A DNA stretch of 64,000 nucleotides from Flammeovirgaceae bacterium. GTDB lineage: Bacteria > Bacteroidota > Bacteroidia > Cytophagales > Cyclobacteriaceae. The DNA is taken from assembly GCA_020635915.1 (NCBI GenBank), contig JACJYU010000001.1, forward strand, positions 496,001 through 560,000, read 5' to 3'. The position numbers and the translations under genes are program-made. Shown here in pieces: positions 1-10,600 of this stretch. The number at the start of each line of letters is the position of its first letter. Position 1 is the stretch's first letter. A model generated the notes under the pieces. That model did not search any database. It was not told the DNA's origin and was given only the letters and a program-made list of their open reading frames with translations.

Positions 1-3000
1 TAATACTTGTCCACCAATTTCAACGTTGACGATGCTCTCCAGCTTAGTGGTATCCGCGCATCCAAATTGATTATAGGCTATCAACTGAATGTCGTATTTA
101 CCTACTTCGCTATAGATGTGTTGGGGTTGCGGTGAAAGGGAAATCGTACCATCACCAAAATCCCATTCGTAGTGGGTTGCCTGCAGGCTTTGATTTTTTG
201 TATAGAGGGTGCCACCTGGTATGTATACCCGTTTGGGTTTAATATCAAATTGTGCGCTCGGTCTTGGGAAAACCTCAATAATCATTTCCTTGGTTTCATT
301 CACCACCGCGCCTGTGGCATTGGATGCCGAGAGCGACACCGTGTATTTCCCCGGCTCAAAATAGGTGTAGGTAGGATTGATGGCTTTGGAAGTAGCCTGT
401 CCCTGACCAAACCCCCATTGGTATTTATCCGGTTCCGCAAACTGAGACAGGTTGGTAAAGTTGACCGTAAGGGGCGCACACCCAGAAGCAGGATCGTAGG
501 CAAAATCAACAATAGGTGGGATCGCCAGTATGGTCACTGTTTCCATGGCCGTCTCCACGCACACCCCATTGGTTACCGTCAATTTAATGTTGTAGGTGCC
601 ATAGGTGGCATATGTATGAGAGGATACTCCAGGGTCGATGGAGGTACTTCCATCCCCAAAATCCCATTCGTATGTCCATGGGCCGGGATTGGTTGTGTTT
701 ACTATCGTAACGGTAGCATTGGGCAATGATTGACTTGTGGGTGATGCCGTGAATGAGGTGTTTATATCGTCACGTGCAGGTATTACCACCACATCGGAGC
801 TGACGGGGCTGATACAGTTGGCAAAGTTGGTAGTTTCCAGATTGAACTGAACGGTGATATCAGCCGATCCAGATGCAGGCCTGTTGAGTTCGTAGTTCAA
901 CTCATCATTGATGCTATTGACATCAGAAACAACTATTCCATTTTCGCGCACCGTCCAATGGTAGTTGGCCAGGCCTTTTTGGGTGGCCTCAAGTTGCAGG
1001 CGCATGAGTTGGCAGTCAAAGAGCAGCGTGTCGATATCAAAGTTGGAAGTCGGGTTGGGGCTGATGCGAATGGTTCGGGTAGAGTCGCCAAAGCAACCCG
1101 ATGGCAACGTTGTGATCAACGTGATGAAGTAATCCTTAATGGATTGCGTATTGTTTACAAAGTTGTAGCTAAAGGAGGGTATTATCCCGGTGCTTGTTTC
1201 AGAAATGATTCCTCCGGTATCGCTGACGCGCCATCTGTAATCGGTAGGGCCTAAAGACTGTGTGAGCGCATCCACCGCGAAGTTGACCGATTGTGGAGAG
1301 CAATTATCATTAAACGGAGAATAATTAGTGGATATAAATCCGGATTCCGTTCCCGGAAAAACAGTGATTGTAGAGATGGCTGAAACGCGATCGCAACCAT
1401 TGACAGTTACCGTACGCATTCGCATATCGAATTGTCGGTTTGCCATTGTTGTATTTACAAAATTATGGATGTAGAAAGGTGTAAATCCGGGATCCAATGG
1501 ATCTTGTGTCGCCACCAGTTGAAAGCCCGAGCCCAGTTTTTCATCTACTTCCCACTCAAACCGGTCAATTGCATCCGGCTGGCCGCCCACGGAGTTATTG
1601 GCAAACACAACGGTGAGCACGCTGCAGCCGGAAAGCACATCGGGCGTGATGGAGGCATTGGGAACAGGATCAACAATCACCGGAATTACCACCATATCAC
1701 TGCAGCCAAATTGATCGGTGGTCACCCGAAGGGCAACCTGATAGGTATTGGCCAGTCCTAAATTTCGGGTGAAGGAGGTTTGGTTGTCGAACGCAGGGTC
1801 TTTGGTAAACGTAACCCCATCGTAATCAAAGTCCCACTCCCATAAAACAATTGCCTCTCCATTAATGGCATTTAAAGTTGAGGATTCATTAAAGCTTGTA
1901 TCGTCACCCTCACAAACCCTTGTTGCCGAGAATTGCGGAACCGGGTTCTCGTACACACGCACCTCTACCTCATCGATGGTTTCGCAAGAGGTAATGTTAT
2001 CCCTGATGATGAGCCGTACCCGATAGATCCCACTGTTGGTAAACACTTCGTCAAACGGACCCAGAGGAACCACGGAAAATCCGCCACCAAAAGGTTCCTG
2101 TCTTATCAGCGTATTGGTTTCGTCATAAAACTCCCACCGCCACTGGGTGGTAGGGGTAATAACGCCTGTGGAGATATCGGAAAACCGGACATCAAAATTG
2201 GTGAACGGAGGGGAGGCCAACTGACAAAAATCTGGGGTTATCGGATTGTTAAGTAAATCCGTAACACCTATCCGGGCAATCAATGATGGTGAAATAGTAA
2301 TGGTTTGTTCAAATATTTCCACACAATTGCCGGCCGCGTTTACGTCCTTCACGGAAAGCCTTATCAGTTTCAACCCTGAAGTGGGGTAGGCAAAAGTAGG
2401 GTTTTGGTTATTGGACGTGGAGAGGGGCGCGCCCATTCCCGTGCCATTGTCAAAGAATTCCCAGCTGTATTGAAACGAGGCCCCGCCTATGGGGGGCGTT
2501 TCGTCATCAAAGTAGATATTGTCCCCCACGCAAAACACATTTTGGACCGGCCCGCCCGCACCGCCCAGCCGTGTCAAAAAATCCGGTTGGGGGGCGTCCA
2601 CGATCACCACCCTTGCGGTAATGACCTGCGGGGGGTTGTCCCCGTTCACCAGGTCCCCGCCCACGGGGTCAAAGGGGTTGCCATCCAGGATGTTGTTGTC
2701 GTATGCATTGCATTGGTTCCAGTTTTTTAAGGTGATTTCAAATTCCTTGCCGATATCGGCCGGGGCGGTCACCGGCACATTGACGGGCAGGGCCACCTGG
2801 CCGGGGGCCAGGACAGGGTAAATGGGGTTGCGCATGGGGGCCGGATCGAGGTAGGGAAAAGCCCCAGGCAGAACGGAGTTTACCCTTATGCCGGGAATGC
2901 GTATGCCTGCGGCACCGGTACCGTAAATCCATTGTATCCACCGGGGTTCGTTGTTTTCCCGCGTGAGCCTTGGAAAACAGTTCCAGTCGCTGTTGTCCGT

Positions 3001-3447
3001 AAACAGGACATCGGCTGCAAAGCCCTGGCATACCCTGAAGACGGCAGGGTTTACGGAGATGACGTCATTGGTCCACACCACCACCTGGGTGGTGATCGGG
3101 ACCACGCTGCCCCGCGGGTTGCAGGCATTGGCCGCATCGATGACCACATCATACCCACAGTCCACGGGCGAGTTGGGGTAAAGGTGGGAGATGTTCACCC
3201 CGGTGGGGCCCACCTGGGTATAGGTCTCTTCCGGGGTGCCATCGCCCCAGTCCACGAAATATTGGGTGCCAGGCACGGAAGACAGGTACAACGTCTGAAT
3301 GTTGACCGTAAAGGGCGCACATCCCCGGCTGCTGGTGAGGAAGGCAAAGCCGGGTTCCATGATCCCCCCGCATTGGGCCCATGCCGTTGAGGCCAGGGCG
3401 CAACAAAACAGCAACGCCAGTAATGTATTTTTGAAAATCGCGCGCAT
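1..3447 (-). CDS. Large secreted PKD-domain protein, probable T9SS cargo (C-terminus beyond left edge)
   Basis: The frame is open from an ATG at 3447 to base 1, giving 1149 codons with no stop, so the gene continues to the left. Residues 1-25 form a signal peptide (MRAIFKNTLLALLFC... ending in TAWA-Q). Several PKD modules follow, marked by YFVDWGDGTPEE near the N-terminus and by YEWDFGDG-type motifs close to the left edge. PKD modules are beta-sandwich folds common in surface adhesins. The last visible residues end in VEIGGQVL, which resembles the residues just before a gliding-motility (CHU_C, type B) sorting domain; a neighbouring giant protein has GGQTKVPNAFTPN at that point. I infer that a sorting domain lies just outside the window. 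It sits 145 bp downstream of a porP/sprF gene on the same strand. A short hairpin precedes its start. The exact ligand or role is not visible. Confidence 0.85.
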   Translation of the reverse strand, partial: MRAIFKNTLLALLFCCALASTAWAQCGGIMEPGFAFLTSSRGCAPFTVNIQTLYLSSVPGTQYFVDWGDGTPEETYTQVGPTGVNISHLYPNSPVDCGYDVVIDAANACNPRGSVVPITTQVVVWTNDVISVNPAVFRVCQGFAADVLFTDNSDWNCFPRLTRENNEPRWIQWIYGTGAAGIRIPGIRVNSVLPGAFPYLDPAPMRNPIYPVLAPGQVALPVNVPVTAPADIGKEFEITLKNWNQCNAYDNNILDGNPFDPVGGDLVNGDNPPQVITARVVIVDAPQPDFLTRLGGAGGPVQNVFCVGDNIYFDDETPPIGGASFQYSWEFFDNGTGMGAPLSTSNNQNPTFAYPTSGLKLIRLSVKDVNAAGNCVEIFEQTITISPSLIARIGVTDLLNNPITPDFCQLASPPFTNFDVRFSDISTGVITPTTQWRWEFYDETNTLIRQEPFGGGFSVVPLGPFDEVFTNSGIYRVRLIIRDNITSCETIDEVEVRVYENPVPQFSATRVCEGDDTSFNESSTLNAINGEAIVLWEWDFDYDGVTFTKDPAFDNQTSFTRNLGLANTYQVALRVTTDQFGCSDMVVIPVIVDPVPNASITPDVLSGCSVLTVVFANNSVGGQPDAIDRFEWEVDEKLGSGFQLVATQDPLDPGFTPFYIHNFVNTTMANRQFDMRMRTVTVNGCDRVSAISTITVFPGTESGFISTNYSPFNDNCSPQSVNFAVDALTQSLGPTDYRWRVSDTGGIISETSTGIIPSFSYNFVNNTQSIKDYFITLITTLPSGCFGDSTRTIRISPNPTSNFDIDTLLFDCQLMRLQLEATQKGLANYHWTVRENGIVVSDVNSINDELNYELNRPASGSADITVQFNLETTNFANCISPVSSDVVVIPARDDINTSFTASPTSQSLPNATVTIVNTTNPGPWTYEWDFGDGSTSIDPGVSSHTYATYGTYNIKLTVTNGVCVETAMETVTILAIPPIVDFAYDPASGCAPLTVNFTNLSQFAEPDKYQWGFGQGQATSKAINPTYTYFEPGKYTVSLSASNATGAVVNETKEMIIEVFPRPSAQFDIKPKRVYIPGGTLYTKNQSLQATHYEWDFGDGTISLSPQPQHIYSEVGKYDIQLIAYNQFGCADTTKLESIVNVEIGGQVL

Positions 3448-3454
3448 TCCTTCA

Positions 3455-3472
3455 ATCGGTTGCAAAACCGAT
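3455..3472 (-). promoter_or_regulatory. Hairpin just upstream of the PKD gene start
   Basis: ATCGGTT (3455-3461) and AACCGAT (3466-3472) are perfect 7-bp arms around a 4-base loop. On the transcribed minus strand the hairpin ends 7 bases before the ATG at 3447. It could shape translation initiation or mRNA stability. No T-run follows, so it is not a terminator. Function is inferred only from position. Confidence 0.4.
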
Positions 3473-3592
3473 CAAAGCCAACTGACCCCGTTTATTTGCC
3501 TAAAATTGAAAAAGGAACCCGTCAAAAACAGGTTTGGGCCGAATTACCCGGTCAATGGTTGAAAACAAAGTTGAATTGATTTGCCGGCAGGG

Positions 3593-4621
3593 TCAATTCC
3601 AGAAGTTGGGTTTGTGGTTGAAGGTGGGGCACGGGATCAGCCTGTTCCTTTTCTTGACGCTCCTTGAGATAGGCTTGGCCACAAATTCATACACAATGGA
3701 AATTTCATGTGCGCCACCAGAAGAGGTAGACAATTCAGAAACTGAAAAGTCGTAGCTGTACCCCACATTAAAATTGGCCAGGTAGATGCCCATTACAAAA
3801 ATGAGGGCATCCTGATTTACAGTACCAATCACATTCGTTTCAAACGGTTTTCCGCGGTACCACACTCCTATTGACACAGGGTCGATGTGGTAGTTCAGGC
3901 CGAAGTCCAATTGGGAGATGGGGCCCTGTTTCCGGTAAATAAATGATGGTGTGATGTAGGAGACCTTCGATTTCGTCCGGAACCCGCTGTAGAGTGAAAT
4001 TCGTCCGCCCCCATGAATTGTGGTTTTCATTGGCAACCTGCTGGTACTATTCAAAATGGAGAGGTTGGGTGTGTTCATATGGTGGAATGCTCCCCCTAGC
4101 CACAGTGATTTGGTGTAGAGCAAAAACCCGGAGCCGAAATCAAAGTATTGCTGGTTCCCCAGCCGGTTGAGGTCGGGGTCCAAAGACTGTCCATTGAACT
4201 CGAGCCCATCGCCCAGCAGCAGTTTGGAGCGGTCCAGCCCGTTGATGCCATAACCAAAATAAAGGCCGGGGGAAAAGACGAGGTCGTCCGTTACCCGCAC
4301 TTTGTAGCTGTACAGCAACCCGAAGGTGGAGGTCCTCCAGCCGGCCGACCCCATTTTATCGGTGGTCATCATGATACCGAAGCCACTGCGCAGTTCGTCC
4401 ACAAAGATATCATAGCTGGCCGCATAGGTGGAGAACGCCTGGGGGAGGTTGGGCCACTGGATGCGGTGGTTCAGCACAAACCGTTGCTGCGGGGTGATCC
4501 CGGTAAAGCCGGGGTTAAGGTAAAGGGGCGACTGGTAGAATTGGGAGAATTGGGGATCCTGGGCCATGGCATTGGCGACCGCCATCAGTGCAAAAACCCA
4601 TACTACAATGCCCTTCTTCAT
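3593..4621 (-). CDS. PorP/SprF family T9SS outer-membrane protein
   Basis: 342 residues from the ATG at 4621. An upstream in-frame extension exists, but only this start yields a clean signal peptide (MKKGIVVWVFALMAVANAMAQ). The mature N-terminus QDPQFSQFYQSPLYLNPGFTG is the hallmark of PorP/SprF proteins; the rest alternates short polar and hydrophobic strands, as in an outer-membrane beta-barrel of about 300 residues. Family members are paired with T9SS cargo bearing type B (CHU_C) sorting domains, as SprF is with the adhesin SprB in gliding Bacteroidota. Here the gene starts 20 bp after the stop of the giant type B protein and precedes a second PKD protein, so it is most likely the dedicated secretion or attachment partner for one or both. 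The pairing is inferred from gene order. Confidence 0.9.
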   Translation of the reverse strand: MKKGIVVWVFALMAVANAMAQDPQFSQFYQSPLYLNPGFTGITPQQRFVLNHRIQWPNLPQAFSTYAASYDIFVDELRSGFGIMMTTDKMGSAGWRTSTFGLLYSYKVRVTDDLVFSPGLYFGYGINGLDRSKLLLGDGLEFNGQSLDPDLNRLGNQQYFDFGSGFLLYTKSLWLGGAFHHMNTPNLSILNSTSRLPMKTTIHGGGRISLYSGFRTKSKVSYITPSFIYRKQGPISQLDFGLNYHIDPVSIGVWYRGKPFETNVIGTVNQDALIFVMGIYLANFNVGYSYDFSVSELSTSSGGAHEISIVYEFVAKPISRSVKKRNRLIPCPTFNHKPNFWN

Positions 4622-4641
4622 TTGTTTTAAAGTTACAATTT

Positions 4642-7600
4642 TTATCTGATCATTGTAATGTCCCCTATCTGGGTGGTCCGCTGCCCATCCGACAAGCGCA
4701 ACGTCAGTTTGTAGATATATACCCCTGCCGGCAGGATGTTCCCATTTTTGTCGTACCCGTCCCACCCTACGTTGGCGTTATTGCTTTCGAAGATCAGGTT
4801 GCCCCAGCGGTCAAAAATCTGCATGTTGAATTCTTCCACGCCTTTCACGAAAGGAAGGAAGACGTCATTGAAGGTGCCGCCCCCACCGCCACCGGTGACG
4901 CCACCGGAAGGCCCTGCCGGATTAGGCGTAAAGGCGTTGGGCACTTTGGTTTGCCCGCCTTGCTTGGCCACAACCTTTTGGGAGGTGGTATCGGTGCAGA
5001 CCACACCACTACCGTGGTCAATGCCGGCCACCAACACAATGTCGTACACCCCTTCTATCCTGTAGGTATATTTGGGCTCCCGTTCGTCAGATGTTTCCCC
5101 ATCGCCAAAGTCCCACTGGTAGAAATCGGCCCCTGTGCTGAAGTTGAAGGTTGTCAACTCCGTGTCGGGCACAAAAACAGTTGTGGGCCTTGCCTGGAAG
5201 GAGGCCACCGGGTTATCAAAGATCTCAAAGTTCGCATTGGCAAACTCCACCTGGTTGGTAAACGAGTCACGGGTAGTCAGTTGCACATTAAACAACCCTG
5301 GTGTAGGGATAAAGAATTCGGGGAGGTCAGCGTTTGAGATGGCCACCACCTTGCCGTTGGGGTCCACCACCTTCCATTCCATCACATCCCCTGTTGACAG
5401 GTTTTCGATCACTTTCACCGTGGCAGGGAAACAGGCGGCAGGAGGATCCAATGTGAAGTCGGCCACCAATGGCAACACCGGCACCACAATATTCTTGAAG
5501 AAGGTGCTTTCACACTGCAGCCCTGCCGTTTCCGCAGCTATGTTGATTGCCTTTAAGGTAACCTGGTAAGGGCCTTGCTGGCTGTACACTACCGGAGGCG
5601 GGTTGGCGCCCACAAAGGTGGCCGGGGAGGCGAACGTACTGGACCCGAAATCCCATTCATACCTGAACTGTGCATCCACGGGATTTGATGTATTGGTGAA
5701 ATTCACGGTAGAGGTGCCCCCCACTATGGGCGGAACGGTACCTTCGTCAAAGCCCGCCACCACGTTCCTGTATACGGTTATCGGTGTCACCACATCGGGG
5801 ACGGTACACAGGCCATTGGAAGGCTGGTACACTATTTCGTATACAATAGGATTGGTGGATGAGGTATTGTCCAATTGATAGTTGGGCGATGCTATTGTCC
5901 TTACATCCAATTCCGTGGTAGTCCCTTGTACCCGGTAAAACCAGCGGTGCGAGTTGGCGCCCAACGATGAGTTGGTCATTTGAATGCGGCCTCCACTGCA
6001 AATTTCGGTCTGGCTGGGGCTCACGGATGGTATGATGGAGCCCACCGTTACCTGCAACTGTTTGGTAAACCCAAGGCATCCCGTTGGCCCGCGAGGCGTG
6101 ATGTTGTAGGTCAAGGTAGCGGTTGAGCCCGTGGTGTTGTTGATGGTTTGATTGATGGTGGTACCGGACCCATCAAAGGACCCCGCTGGCCCAAGCCCGT
6201 AGAAATCGTCAACCACCCAATCAAACGTAACGCCCGCCACATTGCTGGTAAGCGGCACGTTGAGCACGTCCCCGTTGCAAATGGTCATTGTGGTTGGCAA
6301 TCCAGTAATGTCCGGCTTAGGCTGGACAATCAGGTCGAAGGTGACCGGTACCCCATCGCAGTTATTGGCTTTGGGGGTTATCGTGTAGGTGACCGTCTCC
6401 ACGTTGAACCCATTGTTTATGGCGAACACGTTTAGGAAGGTCCCCTGCCCACTGGCAGCAGTGGAGATATTCGGGGGTATGGCTGCGGTCCATGAGGCAA
6501 AAGAGAAAGGTAAATCGATCACAAAAGGAACCTGGGCCTGTTCCCCGCTACACACCACCAGCGGAGGTATGGGGCTTATTATTGGCCTTGGTTTAACGGT
6601 AACCGTCACCACCACATCATCCCCCACACATCCAAACCCTCCGTTTACCTGCGGGCGCAGGGTATAGGTCACGGTTTGATCGGAAAGCGTAGGGTTATCC
6701 CATTGGTCCGTTATGCTTTCCCCGTTGAGGTATGTTGTTTTCAATGGGGACAACAAGGTCATGCCCCCTGTGGCCACGGCACTCACCTGATTGAACTCCA
6801 ACGTACCGGCAGAAGGGGCCGTAGGGGAAGTCAACAGGATATTGGTGGGCGAAACATTGACACCATCCGATTCGCAAACGGTTTGCAGCAGCGGGCTGGC
6901 CAGCAGTTTTGGTTTAGGCTCAACGTTCACCACCACGGGCACCCCGGCCCCAATACATCCGGCACCGCTTTTCGCCCCATTGGCCACCGGGATAATGGTG
7001 TAGGTAACGGTTGCCACACTGTTTGAATTGTTGACCAAATTATCCGTGATTTTATACCCCAAAGGAAGGTTGTTCAGGGCCGGCACAAAGCCGGTCATTT
7101 GCCCCCCTATTGAAGACACAGCCGTGTAGTTAAAGGTTATTACCCCGGAGGTGGGCATTGTAGGGGAAGTCAGGTCAATGTCCGTTTGTGTAGCGCTGCA
7201 TATGTCGGTGCTGTTATTGACCGGCACGGCCGTAATGGTGGGCTCAACGGTAAGGACGATGTCCTTCACCGGCCCTGTACAGGTAGCCGCGGTAACCCCC
7301 TGTACGGAATAAGTAACCGTCAGCGGGGCATTGCCCGGGTTCTGGAACTGGTCGTTCTGTATTTCGTTAGCGGCCACTCCCATCCTGGCTCCTACATTTC
7401 CTGCCGTTTGGGTAAGGCCACCCTGTATTGTAACATTAACAATATTATAGTTTGCAGCAGGAGCACTGGAGCCAGAGGTTGCGAATATTATCCCCGTGGT
7501 TTCATTGTCGCACACTGTTTTGTCGAGGGTGGCGGCCATGGCCGGTGAAGGCTGAATGGTAAACACCACATCCGCCTCGTCCCCCACGCAACCCGCGGCA

Positions 7601-10600
7601 CTCACGGGCACAATTTTATAGGTAACCGTCAATATGCCAGCGGTGGTGTTGGTGAACACATCGTTGAAGATGGCGTTGGCAGGTTGCCCAGGGCCAATGG
7701 ACGCGTTGCTTCCCCCGGCCACCAGTCCCGGCTGCCGGATAATATTATTGATATTATAATTTGCAGCGGCCACGGAACCCGGGGCTACCCCAAGTGTTAC
7801 CCCGGAGTTTACATCACTGCACACCGGGGCGGGGCTCAAGGCCGGGTCGAGGACGGGTTCCGGTTGTACGGTAAACACCACTACCAATGGATCGCCCAAA
7901 CAGCCTTGCAAGCTTACCGGAACAACCGTGTATTGCACCGTCAAATTCCCTGCCGTAGGGTTTTCAAAACTATCCCCGCCCAGGAAGGTTGACCCAACGC
8001 CATTGTAGGGTGTCCCCAAAGGATTCACATTGCCCGGCCGGGCATTCAAGCCAGGATCCACTGCTATATTGGTAATGTTAAAGCTGGCCGCAGGCACTGA
8101 CGTTCCATTGGTGGACAGGGCAACATTAAAATCCGCATCACTGCACCTGGTTATGTCAAGGGCTGGGTTCAATACTGGTTCTGGCCTCACGGTCAACACT
8201 ATTTGAACGGGTTGCCCTACGCAGCCAATGCCGCTATAAGGGGTTACTTCATAGGTCACTTTGAGGGGGCCAGCCGTGGTATTGGTAAACACATCATTCT
8301 GGATTGCATTGGCGGCCAGTCCTGCCCCCACGGTAGGAACCCCGACCAACCCGGCTTCCTGGCTGATCAAGGCCACGTCATAGGAGGTTGCCGCAACCGA
8401 GGCCCCGTTGGTATTCAACACAATACCTGAAATGTCATCACTGCAAACCGTGGTGCTCAATGCGGGGTCAACCACCGGTTCAGGATCGATGGTTACCGTA
8501 ATATCTATAAAATCGCCCAGGCAAGCGGCACCGCTTACGGGCACAACGCGATAAATAACATTCAGCGGTACAGCACCCGTGTTTTTAAATGTATGGTTGG
8601 CCAGATAGTTGGCCGCCACGCCATTGGCGGGAACAGGAAGGTTGCCCCCGCCTGGTGTAAGGCCACCAGGCACCGTAATGGATTGAATGTTGTAATTGGC
8701 CGCTGCCACCGAAGTTCCATTGGTATTGAGTGTCAGCCCAATAGGCAAGCTGCTGCACACCCCTGCAATATCCAGGCCTGGGTCCATGACAGGCTCTGGG
8801 GCAATTGTGATCGTTATGGTACGCTGATCGCTGAGGCAACCGTTGATGGTGCCTGTTGCTTCCACCACGTATACGACATCCAGCGGAACACTTCCCGTAT
8901 TCTGATAAATCTCGCCCTGCAGGTAAGTTGTAGTAACCCCAGCGGCAGGCACCGCCACCTGATTGACCGGTACGAGCCCAGGATCCACCGTCCTGCTTAC
9001 GATTCCATAATTCAAGGCGGCCACGCTCGTCCCATTTGTATTCAGGGTTAGGTTTGTGGCGATATCGCTGCACACGGTATTGTCCAAGGCGGTGGAGATT
9101 ACCGGTTCGGGGGCTATAGTGATCACAATGGCCTGCTGGTCCCCCGGGCATCCATTGATGGTGCCCACGCCATTTACAATGTATTGGACTGTTAAAGAAC
9201 CATTGGTGGTGTTTCTATAAACCTCATTTTGCAGGTAGTTGTTGGCCACTCCCGTGGCCGGGACCGCCACCTGGGTTACCGGGGTGAGCCCACCTGCCAC
9301 GATTCGGTTCACAATATTATAATTGGCCGCTGCTATGCTTGTGCCATTGGTGTTGAGCACGAGCCCTACCACATCATCGCTGCACACTGTGCCATCCAGG
9401 GTCGTTGCCACTACCGGTTCGGGGTCTACCGTAATGGTGATGGTGCGCTGGTTCCCCAGGCAGCCATTAATAGCCCCTACCGCTTCCACCACGTAATCGA
9501 CAGTCAGGGAACCCCCAGTGGTATTTCGATACACTTCATTCTGAAGGTAAGTTGGCAATACACCACTTGCAGGGACTGCCACTTGGGTCACCGGCACCAG
9601 GCCCGGGGCAACGGCCCGGGACACCACATTATAATTCAAGGCACTTATGCTGATACCGTTGGTGTTCAACACCAGGTTTACGATGTTGTCGCTACATACC
9701 GAGGCATCAAGGGCAGGCGAAATGACAGGCTCCGGGTCGATTGTCATGGTAATGGTGCGGTTGTCGCCCAAACAGCCATTAATGGTGCCTGCCGCCCTCA
9801 CTACATATACCACGGTCAAAGAAGCACCGGTCGTATTTTCATACACTTCATTCTGCAGGTAGGCTGCCCCCACGCCAGCCATAGGCACCGGCACCTGGGC
9901 AATCGGGTTGAGGCCCCCGGCCACCGTGCGGCTTATAATTTCATAGCTTGCCGCCCCAATACTCGTTCCATTTGTATTGAGCAGCAGGTTGACGATATCG
10001 TTGCTGCACACCGTGGCGTTGAGCGAAGCGGAAACGACCGGCTCAGGGTCTACCGTAACATTAATGGTCCGCTGGTCCCCCAGGCAATTGTTGATGGTGC
10101 CCCTGGCCTCCACCACATATTGCACGATCAAAGACCCATTGGTGGTGTTCCTATATATTTCACCCTGCAGGTAGTTTGCCGCCACTCCTGAAGCTGGAAC
10201 CGCCACCTGGGCAACGGGGGACAAGGCTCCCGGTACGATGCGACTGACAATGTTATAACTTGAAGCCGCTATGCTGGTGCCATTGGTATTGAGGACAAGG
10301 CCGGTAGGGTCATCACTACAAACTGTCAGATCGAGTGCAGGGGAGACAACCGGCTCCGGATCAATCGTTATTGTGATCGTTTCCTGATTGCCCAGGCACG
10401 CATTGATATTTCCCCTCGCCTCCACCACGTACACCACGGTAAGTGACCCGTTGGTGGTGTTGCGGTATACTTCACTTTGCAAATAGGTGGCTATCACAGC
10501 ATTGGCGGGAACCACGGCCTGCGTCACAGGCGTCAGCCCGGGGGCAACCGTCCTGCTCACAATATTGTAGTTACTTGCCGAGACACTCGTACCATTGGTG

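Noticed and set aside
9229..10191. Long plus-strand open frames across the repeat array
   Set aside because: They repeat with the same 312-bp period as the minus-strand units and lack recognisable motifs; they are shadows of the giant gene.
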